Counted from the stretch's first letter, positions 29,835 through 42,384 are shown. The stretch: DNA of 50,084 bases from Allomyces macrogynus ATCC 38327 (GCA_000151295.1 GG745330.1:1561788-1611871); one strand, 5' to 3'. A program made the numbers and translations. Notes: a model not told the origin generated them from the sequence alone.

Positions 29835-32137
29835 GCGCGCCTAGGACCTCGACCGGCGCGCTTGGCTCGTCGTCGACAGTGATCACAATGACGGCTGGGA
29901 GACGGTCGGGATCAGCTTGGATCAGAGTCGCTGCAGGGCGCACTCTGGCTGCCGCCAAAGCCGCGCCGAGCGGTGAAGGCTGGCAGTGGCTTGCAGCGGT
30001 TTGTCGCTTGCCCGTCCTCCGCAGCCGGAAAAGAAATGCACGGCTTCCGAGCCTTGACCGTGTCACAGGAAACCTTGTGGGCCCAAGGCGGCGTGGCGCA
30101 GGTGACCGCGAACGACCAAAACGCCGTCAGAGCCAACAGAGTCCGATGGTGCGGGACATGGGGGACACGAAACTACTCGACGACGAGTCCGACGGCACCG
30201 TGCTTCAGTGGCATTCAACCGCACAACAATGGAGCGCGCGCCGCACGGCGCGCCCAGCCAGCTTGCGGTGCTCACCGCGGCGTCGCTGCGGCTGAACGGT
30301 CATCATTGTTGTCGGAGGCAGACGTGGGCAGACATCGTACATACAGATGTGCGCTGTGAGTGAAAACTTGAAAATCTTTGCCCGCAAGCACCGTAGTGGG
30401 GAACTTCAATGAAAAGTATGCTGCGGTTGCCCTATAGTTTAACTTCATCTCCAACGGTCCCAAGGTTGCCCTCGCTGCGCCCGCAGCTGGCCCCCTCACC
30501 CATCATCGACGCAGTTGTGCACGAACCCGCGCGACCATGGCCCCAGTGGGATCCATGCGCCACCAACCCCCTCACGCTTCTCTTGTGCGCATCTGGTAGC
30601 GAGAGCAGCAGGGCCGAATTTGATCGCGTTGGTGAGGACGATCCACGGCGGCAGCCTGTGTCGCTGCTCGCGACGGCCGCGACGCGCGCTCTCCACCGTG
30701 CTTCGCCGTGGTGAACGGTGGTGGTGGTGAGCGCTCAATGTTCGACGTTGCCGCCGTCGTCCACATGGGCCGCTGAAGCCAAAGCCAAGGAACGACCGGA
30801 CAGCGGACTGCTTCCTGCAAGCGGGCCTTGCATCCGGCGGGCCTTCAGCATGCAACACGGCGGGCACTGTCCTTCAATGCAAAGGGACCGCACACACCGC
30901 TGCGGTGTGCATTCGTGCCGAGTTTGTGGTGTCGCCCCAAAGAGCATGCAGCGGGTGCTTGGCACGAAACGTGGCCGCATGCTCGTGCGAGACGCGACTT
31001 GCACCGACGCCAGTCGGCCCGCCGCGACGCGCGAGGCAATATTGGGTCGACTGCAGCAAGTTGCTGAGCGCGGAGCTGGGTAATTGATTCAGCAACGAGG
31101 TCGAGTGTGATTGACGACGACCGACGTCGCGCGGACGCTCACAACATCTTTTCGCGAGAGAGGTGCACACAGACAGAATGATTTGACAACTCGTGCGCGC
31201 GCAGAAGACGCGTTGCATGCGCTCCATGGCAGGGCCGCCTTGCTGCTTCACTGACTCTGTGCCGAACGCGCGTCCTCTGTCGCTATTAGGGACGGTCATG
31301 ACAGCGTTCCTTGGGAGAGTAAATACCACGATTGTGGCATGGACATGAGCCCCCCCCCCTCCCACGCGCGTGCCAGCATCTCAGCGAACCGTGGTCTGGA
31401 GCCGCCGTCGGGGTTTAAATATTCGTTGCTGCCCGGATTAGCTGAGGGCAACGTGTGGCTTTTGGGCAGGCTGCCGTTGCTGTTGTTTTCACGGCTCGCC
31501 ATAAAACCGGCTGCAAACCTTGTTGAGCTCTGAGAATGGCGCACGCCGTACTTCTCTGTCCATGTGGTCGTGCAGAATGTGTCCTGTTTGATGGATACTG
31601 GCTAGGAGCGGACAAACGCTTTGATTTGATGCGAGGCCCACATCACTGATCGGCGAATGATCCGTGATCATTATTTGGCTGTCAAGCTCTCGTGTTTCAA
31701 GTCTGCGGTACCGACACAATGGAATGAGAGGGAATGGAATGCATGCATGCCTGACTGCGCGTGTCGTGCCCAAAGACAGCGGCGCTCACGACGTCCTGAT
31801 CTCAGCACCAGCGCTGATCTTGTGGCACGAACAAATCGAAGCGGACAGGCATGCAACGGCGCGTCCATCGACTCGATCTTCTCGTGGTGGGTTCCGGCAA
31901 CGTTGAGCGTCCATGGTCAATCGCATCGGTATCAGTAAACTGTCGTTTCTCTGGATCTTCGCGTCGCGTCTTCCATACATCGCACGATGTGATCAGAGTC
32001 GTTCAGCACAGACCTTTCTGCGGAAAAAGGCCGAAATGAAGAGGGCCGAACATGCATCGGCGAACGTGACGATGGATCGCGAGCAACAGGGCGTGGCACG
32101 CGCTTCGAACGTCGACATGGCAGCGACGATTTGGAAA

Positions 32138-32182
32138 GCCACTAAGTGAAGCCATCAAGTGTAGCCATCAAGTGAAGCCATG
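32138..32182 (+). repeat. 13-nt tandem repeat, about 3.5 units
   Basis: Units GCCACTAAGTGAA, GCCATCAAGTGTA and GCCATCAAGTGAA, then a partial GCCATG. Non-coding, about 260 nt past the stop of the Epl1 gene. Confidence 0.8.
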
Positions 32183-32444
32183 AAAACCAGCGCGGAGACC
32201 TTTGCGACGGCCTGACGGAATGAACGCGGCCATCGTCAGCATACGCGAGTCCACGAGTTAAATCAAGCGAGCACAATGTATTGAGAGAAAGTTCCGACGC
32301 GCACACTACTCGCGCGCGGAGGGTGGGACCAGGTTCATGCGGTCGGTCCGTGGCACTCCAAAGATGAGAAGAACGAAAGGCAAGCAAACACGAAAAGGGA
32401 GAGAGAAATCCAACAGAAATGCCATTATTCACGGGCAAACGGCT

Positions 32445-35400
32445 TTACACATTCCCCCACCGCGTGCCCGGCGCGTGCCGGCGCTCGAGGAAAACGCGTC
32501 CGTTGCGCCCAACACGTTTGCGCATGATCCACGTGGCCACAGGTGCGCCCTTGGCCGAGCCGTCGACATCCATGGCCTCGTCGGCACCGTTCTGATCCTC
32601 CCCGTCGGCCTCATCGTCATCGCCGTCGAGAATCATCCGGTCCTTGCCGAGCCAGTCTGCAAATAACTGCCCTGAAGGCCCGACGCCAATCCCGGGAGGC
32701 AGCGCCGGCAGCGTCTTGTCGGACGGCGTCGCCGTCGTCGGTGACGGACCCACGGCGGGTCCCGCGGTCATGAGTGCAGCGTGCGGGACCACGGGCTTTT
32801 CAGCGAGCGGATCCTCGCCGAGCACCGACGCGGGCGACAAGGGCGGCGCCGGGGACGCCGACCGCGCGGCCGCCATCATGCTCGGGTGCATGAGCAGAGG
32901 CGGGTCCGCGGGCGGGTCGACGGCGCCGTTTGACAGCGGCGACGACGACGGCGACGGCGGGCCGCGCGTCACGAGCGTCTTGGATGGTGTCGATGCCGTC
33001 GGAGTGGTGGCAGCTGTGGACAGCGGCGACGCGGACCCAGCGAGTGACCTGGCGGTGGTCTCGACAGCGGCAGGCTCAGGTGTCGGCAGTGGCAGGACAA
33101 CGGTGCTTTGTCCAGTGAGCGTCGGGTGGGTGAGGACCGCGGGGCCGTGCACAAGGGGGTGGCGCAGAACGGGAGCTGCGGGGGTTGGAGGCGACGTAGG
33201 CTGCGACGCGGATTCGGCGGGCTTGAGCTTGCCAGTCAAGGATCGCGCTTCCGCGAGTGCTGCCGACCGTGCCGCGTACGGGTACAGCCACGTGTGCTGC
33301 TGGCCCGGTGCGAGTCGCGCGTAGGCTTGCAGAGATGGCCAGGCGCCGGGCGAGTATACGGCCGAGGCCGATGGCGGGATAGCAGGCGCGTCGGTCGCGG
33401 GCACGGCGGGTGGGTACGCGGAGGGGCTCGGGTACCCACGCACGAGCAGTTGTGCGGCATAAGCGCGCCATGCAAGAGGATACGCGATCGACGGCGGCAA
33501 GTACGGTGGGACCGGCGGCATTGGCGCAGCAGGTCCCGCGACCAGTGACGCGACCGACGACGTCGTGGAAAGGGGAACCGGTGTCCCGGGCGCGGTCGGC
33601 GTGGCCGAGGCGGATGGCGTCGCTGTCAGCGTGCTCGTTGCCGTGGCCACACGCTGCTGTCGGGCCATGATCTGCCCCGCGGCCGTCCATCCGGACCGAC
33701 TCGTCACGCCCAGCGGTGGCACATACGGCGCCGGCGTCGTCGTTGAGGCACCCACAGCCGGTGGCGGCATTCCGACGAGAATGTGTTTCGGGAACAGCGA
33801 CACGTCCTCGAAATGCTCCTCGGCCGCCTTGCGCCGGCGAAACTCGTCATCGACGCGCCGGTTGAGCAATTCCGCCATCGACGGCATATCGTCGACCGCA
33901 GCACCACGGCCGGCGGGCAGGACAAGCGGTTGTCCGCGCACAGTCCCGGCCGCCGCAGCAGCACGTGCGGCGGGCTGCGATGCGCGGGGCGCCCGTGCAG
34001 GAGCTTCGAGCGGGGTCGTCGACGACGCGCGGCTCTTCACGGTCGCGGGCCCAGCATTAGGTGTCGCGAGTGCGGCGGGTGCGTGCGCGGCCGCGGTCAG
34101 GGCCGCCGCCTGCAGTGCCTGCGCCTGCGCGATCGCCTTGGCGCGTGCCACGGCCGCGGCAGTCGCACGCGACGGCGGCACGTAATCCGGCCGCTCAAAC
34201 TCCTTTTCGTCGTTGACGCCGAGTTTGCGCTTGACGGCGCGCAGTTGGACACGCGCCTCGAACACGCTTCTGTCGCGCACGAGCACCTGCGTCCGCGCCG
34301 ACTCGCGCGCGTGCACGAGCGCGAGCAGTGCGCGTGCCATGGCGAGCTCGCCGCGCAGCTTGCGCAAGTGCGTGCCGGCTTGCGCGTCGGACCGCCGCGT
34401 CTTGCGCATCACCTTGGTCTCGCGCTTGCGGAAACAGACGTACGGGTCGGTCTCATTGCGCGGGTTCGGGTCTTCGATGCGCACGATCGGCGCGAGCGGG
34501 CGGTTGCGCCGCGTGCGCCGCCGGTGCGACCACCACGGGTAGATGTGCGGCAGCCACCACGCAACGTGCGCAGCCGATGAGGTCGCGGGCGACGGCAGCG
34601 GGAGGGTGATGTGGCTGAGCGCCGATGCGGCGGCGGCCGACCCGGCTGCGCGTGCTTCCGACAGGGCCGTTGCGTTGAAGGGCGTCTCGACGGGCTCGAC
34701 GGGGTCAATTGCGTCGCGCGCAGCTGTCGGGAGCGCCGACAGCGACGCCATGCTCGAGAACGAAGCCGATGTCGGCGACGACGGCGACCCTGCGAGATCA
34801 GGGCGGTCTTGGACCGCGGCCAGGGCTTCGGTGATGGTGATCAGGTCGGCCTGCTCGAGCTCCTGCTCGAACCCGGGCGTCGTGAGCATCCAGCCGGTGC
34901 GGTCATTCATGAGCGCCTCGAGCACGTGCATGCACCGCTCAAACAGGTCGTCGGTGAGCGCGGGTCTTGGTGGTACGGGTGCATCGGCGGCAGCAGCAGC
35001 AGAAGCAGCCGCGGTGGCGGCCTTGGCGGCCTTTTGCGGGCTCGCCGGGCTCTTGGTGCGCGCACGCTTCTTGGCCGGCGGCGAGACGACCGCCGCTGCG
35101 TTCACTGCAGGTGCCGACGCGGCCCCAATCGCCGAGTCGAGCACGGCCGACTTGCCCACGGCAAATCCGTCACGAAACGCGTGCAGCCAGGCAGCGTCCT
35201 CGTCGTCGACATTATAGGAGCACCCAATCGCGTCCTCCACCTGGGTCGAGTACCGAATCAGCGACCGCGGAAGGCACGGCGGGTAGGCGTCGGAGGTTGG
35301 CGGTGGCGAATCCTTGGCCGCGAGCGTGGCGACGCCCGTCGTCGGTGCCGTGCGCCTCGGGTGCAGCCGCAGGTACTCTTCCTCGGGGATCGTCTGGTTC

Positions 35401-35722
35401 GCATCGGGCGTTGGAATGTAGACACCCGACGCGCCTGTGGTGGCAAATGACGAGATGGCGGCTTGCAAGTGCAGTTCCTGGATGGGGAGCGGAGAAGACG
35501 GTCAGGCGGACGTTGATCAGGTGCGTGATGGGGCCAGTGAGCGATCAACGGGAGTGTGCGCACCTTCTCCTCTTCCTTTTCCACGCCGGTCGCAACCTCG
35601 GTCAGCGTGCGCGTCAGCGTTGTCGCGTCATTGAGGTCCTTGAGCTGCGACGCGCGGAGCACGGGCAATGTGCGCCGCGCATCGAGCTTGCGTGTCCGGA
35701 ACTTGGTGCTTTCGCGCGCCAT
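32445..35722 (-). CDS. EPL1: Enhancer-of-polycomb-like protein (Epl1, NuA4 subunit)
   Basis: Epl1 bridges the Esa1 histone acetyltransferase to the nucleosome in NuA4/piccolo. Exon 1 is 35722-35564, an 86-nt intron follows, and exon 2 is 35477-32445; the product is 1063 aa. The N-terminal EPcA region is clear: STKFRTRKLDARRTLPVLR, then TGVEKEEEK joined by the splice to ELHLQAAIS, then IPTPDA. NVDDEDAAWL lies further on. A second conserved block around residues 390-430 reads DPYVCFRKRETKVMRKTRR, followed by a helical stretch (LRGELAMARALLALVHARE). The remaining C-terminal half is Pro/Ala/Ser/Thr-rich and probably disordered, much longer than in yeast Epl1 (832 aa). It contains a basic patch AKKRARTKSP (about residue 165), a likely nuclear signal. 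The gene is in tandem with THOC1, both on the minus strand. Confidence 0.9.
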
Positions 35723-36769
35723 GATGAGAGGAAACGGGGCCGCGTCGCGTCGCGTCGCGTCGCGTCACGTCGTGGAGGAGCGAGTCGCGGGGACGACGAG
35801 AACGAGCAGGCCGAAGGGCGAGCGGGTGGTCACGTCCGCCGGGCGCGTCTGATCATGGTTCAATTCGCGGTCGTGCGCGTCGTCGGAGGCGGTGTGAGCA
35901 GGCAAGAGAGGACAGAGGTGACGATCATAATCGTGGCGTGGAGGTGATGGGAGCGCGTTGTGTGGTCGACGAGCGCGTCAGGGCATGATGGTGGAGAACG
36001 ACGACGACGGCGGTGGATGGCGGTGGTCAACAAAATCGTCATTAACGAGAAATCAGAAGCGGGAGACACACGCGTCAGTGATGGTTCTGGCACGAAGCGG
36101 CGAATGACGAGTTCCCAAGATTGGCAAAGTGGCGTTTCCGGCGGCGAACAAAACCAACACAGAAAAAGCATGATGACGAACGCACCCAAACACAGAGCCA
36201 GCAAGGCCACAGAAAACCGCGATCGAACAACCGCAGCAGAAAGTCGAAGGCAGCGAGGCCGTCGTCGTCAGCGTCGTCGTTGGCGTCGCTTGGGCAGATC
36301 GTCCAGGGCGCGGCGGCGTGAGCGGGCAAGGCAGCGGCAGCGGCGCGGGTACGGGCAGGGTTCGAGCTTGGGCAGAGCGGGCCGGCGCGGTGGAGGTAGG
36401 CTGACGTTTGGGGGCGATGCGTCGGGGCGTGTGAGCACGACTGGCTGGATCGGAAAAGATGCCGTGAAACTTGTCTCCTTTCCGCTCCTTTTCCTCCTTG
36501 CCCAGCACAGCACACGCACACCAAAGTGCGCGCACGCTCACACAGTTTTCGCTTCTTGGCGAGGTTTTGCAATGCCTTTCTGAGCTCATGAATCACGTGC
36601 ATGAGGCGTTTCATGCTCTTTGACGAGGCGCTTTTTGTGTGGGTTATCGGCCCGCTTTGCGAGCGCATCACACAACCGCCCACGAAAAGACAAAAAATGA
36701 ACACAACCCGCGAACAAAAGCCCAGCACGATCGAGAGTCGGCCAGCTGCCGCGGCCACCAACGGCCCGG
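35723..36769. other. Intergenic, 1.05 kb, between Epl1 start and THOC1 end
   Basis: It holds the Epl1 5' flank and the THOC1 3' flank. Open frames on both strands (up to 232 codons) have no coding bias or family likeness. No TATA box is evident. Confidence 0.5.
35741..35765 (+). repeat. (CGCGT)5 microsatellite in the Epl1 leader
   Basis: Five exact CGCGT units, 19 nt upstream of the Epl1 ATG (minus strand reads ACGCG). It probably lies in the 5' UTR. Confidence 0.85.
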
Positions 36770-39700
36770 TCAACCCGCGCGACGACGTTTGCGTTCGTCA
36801 CGGTCGCTGCGGCCGCCGCGTTTCTGAAGGAGGGAACGTGGAAGAAGGTTGGTGGGAGGAGGTAAGATCAGTCGTACCGCTCCCTGGTCGCGAAGAGGAC
36901 CAGACAAAAAAGATATCGTACCCGCTCACCACGGTCCCGGTCACTCCGGTCGCGATCACGGTCGCGGTCGCCGCGGTCGCTGCGGTCACGGTCCCAATCG
37001 CGGTCCCCATTTCCGCCGCCGGCACCGCCGCGCTGATCGCCATCACGATCTCCACGTCCATACCGGTCGTCTTCGCGCGGCCCGCGGTCGTCGCGGTCGC
37101 CAAACCCGCCACCCGCGCTGCTACTCCCGCCGCGGCTACGCGACCCTTGTGAAGCGTGTTCGTTCGCCGGCGCCGTGAGCCGCTGGAAAAGTCGCGACGG
37201 GCCCGACTGCACGGCTTGGCCTTGCGATTGGGGCGGCGGCGGGGTCGCCGCCGACGGCTGTGGGGCCGGAGCCGTATCCCACCGGCGCTCGCGGGCGTCC
37301 GACGACGCGGGCCGTCGGTCAAACTGTTGGTACTGGCTCTGGTGCTGGTTGTGCGCGGCGGGCAGCGCTGCCGGCGGCGGGGCGGGGGTTGCAGAGTGGA
37401 ACCCGAGCCGATGGTCGAGCGAGCTTGGGCCCGTTGAAGATGCCGGCGGCGGTGGCGGCGGGCTGGCCGACCGGCCACGGCGGTCCCTGCGACGACGACG
37501 GTCGGACCCGCGACGGTCCGCGAGGGGAGGTGCTGCAGGGGCGGGAGCTTCGACTGGGAGCAACGAAACACTGTCAGTGCGCCCGCGCATCTGGTCCGGC
37601 CGCGGAACGTCGTCGGGTCGCTTGTCGGCGGGTGGCTGGTCGCGACGCAGGGTGAGTTCGACGGGACGCGGCGGGTCGTCGGGGCGCTTGTCACCAAGGG
37701 GCTGGTCGTGACGCGACTGATTCTCGGTCGGGCGCGGATCGTCGTTCTTGCGTCGGCCGGCCTCGAGCTGGGCGCGAAGATCCTCGAACTTGGGCCGGTT
37801 CTCTTCGGGCTTGCGCCGCTCTTCGTGCGCCTTGCGCTGCTGCTCTTCGTGCGCCTTGCGCTGCTGCTCTTCGTGCGCCTTGCGCTGCTGCTCTTCGTGC
37901 GCCTTGCGCTGCTGCTCGTCTTGGGGCCGGCGTTGCTCCTCCTGCCCCTTGCGCTGCTCTTCCTGGACCCGACGCAGCTCCTCGTCCCTCTTGCGCTGCT
38001 CCTCCTCCTTCACCTTCCGCTCCTCGTCGGCCTTCTTCCTCGCTTCCGTCTCCGCCGCGACCCTGGCTTCCTCGGCCCTCTTCCTTTCCTCCTCCTCGCG
38101 GCGCCGCTTCTCCGCAATCCTCGCCTCGCGCTCTTTCCGCAACGCCTCGGCCTCGGCTTCTATCCGCGCGCGCTCCTCCTCCATTTCGCGCTCCATCTCC
38201 TCGCGCTCGCGGCGGCGCTCCTCCTCCTCCTCGCGCTCGGCGTCGGTCATATCCGGCTGGCCTTGCCCGCGGCGCACGAGGTCGCGAATCGGGTACGGCG
38301 TGGTCGGCTTGGTCATGGTCGCGAAAAGCTGCTGCACGTAGAGCCGGAACGTTTGCCACTTCCACTGCTCCTTGCGCGACAGCTGGTACTCGGCGTCCAG
38401 GTCACCGCGCGCCTCGTCTTCGACTTGCGCGACCCAGCGTGCGAGGTCGATTGGCGGGAGGCTAGTCGCGGGTGGAGTGAAGGTGAGCCACGGGCCACGG
38501 AGGGGTTGGTCATGGAAAGTGCGTACTCGCTCGGCACTTCCTTGGGCTCCTCGTTCCACAACTCGTTGAGCCGCGGGTGCCCGAGATCCCGTGGCAAGTC
38601 GGCGGCCGCGACCAGGTCAATGCGCGAGACATGCGTCGGCGCGGCGAGCGTCGGTACGGGCTGCTTGAGTTTCGGGTTGAAGTACTTGGCCTTCCAGTCC
38701 ATCTGCGCGCGCGGCAGCGTCAGCGTCAGCGATCGCGCCCTGCAAGGACGCAAAACCACCAAAAGTACGCACCCACATCCCTTCGTGCCGGATCAGCTGC
38801 AGCACAGTCTCGAGGAAGTCGATCCCGTTCGGCGGAATGCGCGAGAGCAGCACGGCAATACGTGTGCGCAGCGTTTTCATGTGCCTGACCTATTGGGTGG
38901 GTGGTGAGCAACCGGGCGACGCGCTTCCTGGATGGGGGACCGCGCACCTGATCGGGCGTCACGTAGGTGATGCCGCTGGTCGGCAGCATGCTCTTGTTGC
39001 GCTTGCCCGCCGTCACAAGCGCCGGCTCGAGGTCGCGCACGTGCGCATCCGAGTAGAAATGTAGCACCTCGAACGCGAGCAGGAACTGCACGAGCACCTG
39101 CCGCCGGAAATACGGGTCGGTGATCTGGCCGTCATCACGGATCAAAGTTCAGATTTGGGAAACTCCACGCGACCGCACCGCAAATGAGACAAAACGGCGG
39201 TACCTGCGCGTCAAATAATTCGCGGCTCGTCAAGAACTTGGACACGAAGAAATCGTGCGCCGTGCCCGCGGTATGTTGGTTGTCGCCGGCGCCCATGAGC
39301 TTGTCCTTGGTCGGGTTGCGCAAATGCTCTTTGAGGTCGTGCGCGATCTTGGCGAATTCGTGCACGCATTCCTCGACGTTTGCGAGAAACTCGCTGAGCG
39401 GCGTGGCGTTCTGCGCACGAAGAAACTCGCGCGGGTCCTGCAGCATTTGCTGCAGCCGCCACAGCCGCTGGTAGAACTGGTTGCGGTGCTGCAATTGCGC
39501 GTCGTCCGGGCCTGTGCTGCGCGGGAGCTCGGTATCAATGTGCGTGATGTTGTCGACGTTGGGCAAGGCGCGCGGATTTAGGGCTAAGAGAGCGGAGAGG
39601 TCAGGCGGGATAGAAATGGGAGAGAAGAAGACGGTCAGATAATGTACCGCTCGCTTCGTCGACGCTCGACATGACCGTGTTGATGCGCAGGATCGTCGAG

Positions 39701-40557
39701 ACTACGTCCGGGTAGAGCAGCGATGGGGACCGGCGCAAGACCGACGTGAACACGCCGAGCAGCTGTTTCTTGACCAGCCGGCTGAAATCTTGTGGTGCCG
39801 AGATGTCGCGGATGACCGACTGATTGCACAATCACAAGTGTGGTCAGGACGCTGGAGACGAGGCCAGTGGAGATCAGAGTGAGGGAGAGCGGGCACGGAC
39901 GTGAAGGACTTGCGGAATGTGGTCGAGTAAGAACAGCAGGATGCGCGTGCAGTGGCCCGTCGGCGTCATGTCGAGCACGTCGGCAAAGCGGTCAACGAAA
40001 AGCATGTGTTCTAGAGGAGCGTGGATCCGGTGGTGAGCAACATGATCGTGTCTCTAACTAGCACGTCGATCGTTACCTCCATCGGCCCCACCAGGCATCG
40101 CCTCGCACAAGCTCTCCGGTACGGTCGGTGCCGCGCCGTCGACCACCTCCATGGCATCGTCGTCACCTTTCGCGGCCGCTTCGGCAGAAGCCACGGCGCG
40201 CTCCGTGTCGAGCTCGCACCACGCGAGCAGCGCGTCGAGGTAGACGAGCGCGAACCGCACAAACCGGGCCGGGTCGCCGACCGAGGTTTCCTTGATGGCG
40301 ACGGGCGCCGTAGACCAGACAACGTGCCAGGCCATGGCATGGATACGGCGTGCGAGCGACGCAGCGGGTGTCGCAAAGGCAGGCTCGGTCAGCGGCCACA
40401 GCCGTTCGCGCACGAGCGCGGTGACGTTGACGGGCGCCGGCTGGTCGAGTGCGTGGCAGATGAGCTGCTCGAGGACCGAGGTCGCGAGCGTGACGAGCGC
40501 GCGGCCCGTGGGCGGGTCGGCGAGGGGCACGGCGGCCGCAATGGGCGGCGCGGCCAT
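36770..40557 (-). CDS. THOC1: THO complex subunit 1 (Hpr1/THOC1) with a long charged tail
   Basis: THO couples transcription to mRNA packaging and export in the nucleus. Nine exons: 40557-40077, 40010-39901, 39819-39648, 39583-39204, 39124-38948, 38889-38773, 38702-38527, 38461-36922 and 36823-36770. All junctions are GT-AG and keep frame, giving 1068 aa. THOC1 landmarks include FADVLDMTPTGHC, YQRLWRLQQMLQDP, FFVSKFLTSRELFDAQ|ITDPYFRRQVLVQFLL, the LSRIPPNG region, EGMW|MDWKAKYFNP and LNELWNEEP. After the core, about residue 590, comes a Glu/Arg coiled-coil-like stretch with four KAHEEQQR repeats. A Pro-rich part and an RD/RS-like end (DRDRSDRGDRDRDRDRSDR) follow. Human THOC1 ends in a death domain; none is seen here. 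The last intron is less certain: an alternative donor 10 nt earlier would end the protein RETRRPQRP. Confidence 0.9.
37821..37916 (-). repeat. Four exact 24-nt tandem repeats in the THOC1 tail
   Basis: The 24-nt unit CTTCGTGCGCCTTGCGCTGC+TGCT (plus strand) occurs four times without change, coding for four KAHEEQQR units within a Glu/Lys/Arg/Gln helical stretch. Exact identity suggests recent expansion; copy number may vary between strains. Confidence 0.9.
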
Positions 40558-40946
40558 GTTGGGTGCTGCGGAGCGGTGATCCAGGGCGGCGAACGTCGGG
40601 GCGTGGTCCGTGATTGGGCAGCGCGCGCGGTGCGCCGTGTTGATTGCCGGTCAAGTCGTTGGCGACGCGCTACCGGCGACGTCAACGACGTTGTTGTGCT
40701 CGAGGACGAGGGTCGTGGTCGCAGCAGCAACGACACGGTCGAGGGTGGTCGCGCAATGATTGATGCATTCGCACGTGTGCAGCCAACAGATGTGACGGCT
40801 GGCCGCGCCGAGTCAGTCAGTCGCGCCAATCCCGTCATTCGGCCCCCTCTTCCTTGTCGTCGTGTCGGCCGCGCCGATCTCTCGCTCGCGCAACCTGCAA
40901 CCGCTGCTCGCTCGCCAGCACCTACACCAACACCAACACCAACACC
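40558..40946. promoter_or_regulatory. Divergent promoter region, THOC1 (-) and NEDD8 (+)
   Basis: 389 nt between the two ATGs. The plus-strand leader of NEDD8 has a CACCAA repeat (40924-40945) just before the ATG. No TATA box is convincing. Confidence 0.4.
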
Positions 40947-41736
40947 ATGCAGATCAAGGTCAAGGTATTGATGATCACCGACACCGCCGACGCTTCGGGC
41001 CGCCGCGACCAGCCATGCCAATACGCCCTCAACCGACATGACGCGGCCGGCATGCGCCAACCGAGCAAGACGCGTCTGAAGACCATGACGACTAACAGTT
41101 CCACGCCCACGATGTGTACCCACACTGTGCGCTCACGCTCGCGACCATGACCGCGACGATAGACGCTGACGGGCAAGGAGGTACGGTCAGATTGCCGCCG
41201 AGGCGCGATGTCTTGCCGACCACACGTACCGTGGCCATCTTGACGTGAAAACTTACTTGCTCGCGGGCGTGCTTGAATTGCCAGATTGAGATTGACGTCG
41301 AGATTGACGACAAGGTAAGGACCGCACTGAGCGTATTCTGGCCCGCGATTCCATCCCACGACAATGGGTGCTGACGACGCGACTTGTAGCTCACGCGCGT
41401 CAAGGAGAAGGTCGAGGAGAAGGAAGGCATCCCGCCGGCGCAGCAGCGGTACGCGTTCTTCCCGCCGTGGCCTCAACCATGGAGCTGTACCGTGTCTTAC
41501 TGCGATTGTGTGTCTGACTAAATCCCCACCCGTAGTCTCATTTTCGGTGGCAAGCAAATGTACGACTCGGGTTCTCGCTGTGTCGGCGGTCTTATTCGCG
41601 GTCCAGGACGCGGTCTGACGACCATGCCTCGCTCTCAACTAAATGTAGGAGCGACGAGAAGACGCTGGCCGACTACAACATCCAGGGTGGGTCCGTGCTG
41701 CATCTCGTGCTGTCGCTGCGCGGTGGCCACTGCTAA
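40947..41736 (+). CDS. NEDD8: NEDD8/Rub1 ubiquitin-like modifier, six small exons
   Basis: Conjugated to cullins to activate SCF-type ubiquitin ligases. Exons are 40947-40964, 41163-41180, 41285-41314, 41390-41448, 41536-41559 and 41649-41736, all with GT-AG junctions. Together they encode 78 aa starting [22 protein letters not shown]. The body matches the ubiquitin fold ([32 protein letters not shown]), and the mature end is [10 protein letters not shown]. Residue 72 is Ser, where NEDD8 has Ala and ubiquitin Arg. That, with EIEID and VEEKEG, favours NEDD8 over ubiquitin. Two residues (HC) follow Gly-Gly and must be removed by a processing protease before conjugation. Lys48 is present (GGKQM). 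The exon-5 donor is GTACGA, within what looks like continuing coding sequence. Confidence 0.92.
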
Positions 41737-42384
41737 GCGACGCCGCGGCTCATCAGCCGCATTCTTTGTGTTCTCTTGTACCTCGTTGATCTACCTGCTG
41801 CTGGCGCTGGTGGTGCGTTGCCGTGCCGCGCCGTTCGGCCGTGGAATGTAAGCCGGTATCGCATTTTGTTTTGCTGCGCGCGATAGAGTGACTGCTCGTC
41901 TTCGTGTTCCTTCTTCTTGTCTTTCCGCCGCCAAGACGCGCAGGCCTGATGCCGCCGGTCCACCGCGCGCGCCGACCGTGTCGTTCGGTGCCGCTCTCAT
42001 CCGCGAGAGCCGAGAGGGAAAGCGATTTGGACCACGACGTAGAGGTCAGCGCACCGCAGTGCATTTGTGCCTGCCGCCAACCAACAGTGGACAGAACACA
42101 AAGCAGGCTTCCAGCCGAGCAAAGGAACGCACGGAGCACTCCAACCTGTTTCATGGCACGCAACCATCACCATCCCAGCCAGGCCAGACTCTGGCGTGGA
42201 GCGCAACTTGCCGCATCATTGCTTTCACAGCGGCGCAGACGGCGTCGTGCGGCCGCGCAGGGCGAGGTCCGATGCGCGAGACCGAACCGACGCTTTGAGG
42301 TTGTGAGGGACATGCTGCTTGCGGACAGTGCACGCTCCACCATCGCTCTGTCCCGTCTGCCTGCTCCGCTCGCCAGCCCTCGCA
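41737..42384. other. Intergenic, 650 nt, NEDD8 3' flank and P4-ATPase upstream region
   Basis: Both genes are on the plus strand. I see a T-rich 3' flank after the NEDD8 stop and no convincing promoter motif before the ATG at 42385. Open frames here have no coding likeness. Confidence 0.45.

Larger units (their letters stand above)
29752..32444. other. Long spacer (2.7 kb) upstream of copy C and downstream of Epl1
   Basis: It contains the copy C TATA box and, near its right end, a 13-nt tandem repeat at 32138-32182. A run of ten C lies at 31350-31359. I find no open frame with gene-like codon use or recognisable similarity, and no RNA gene that I can support. Confidence 0.5.
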
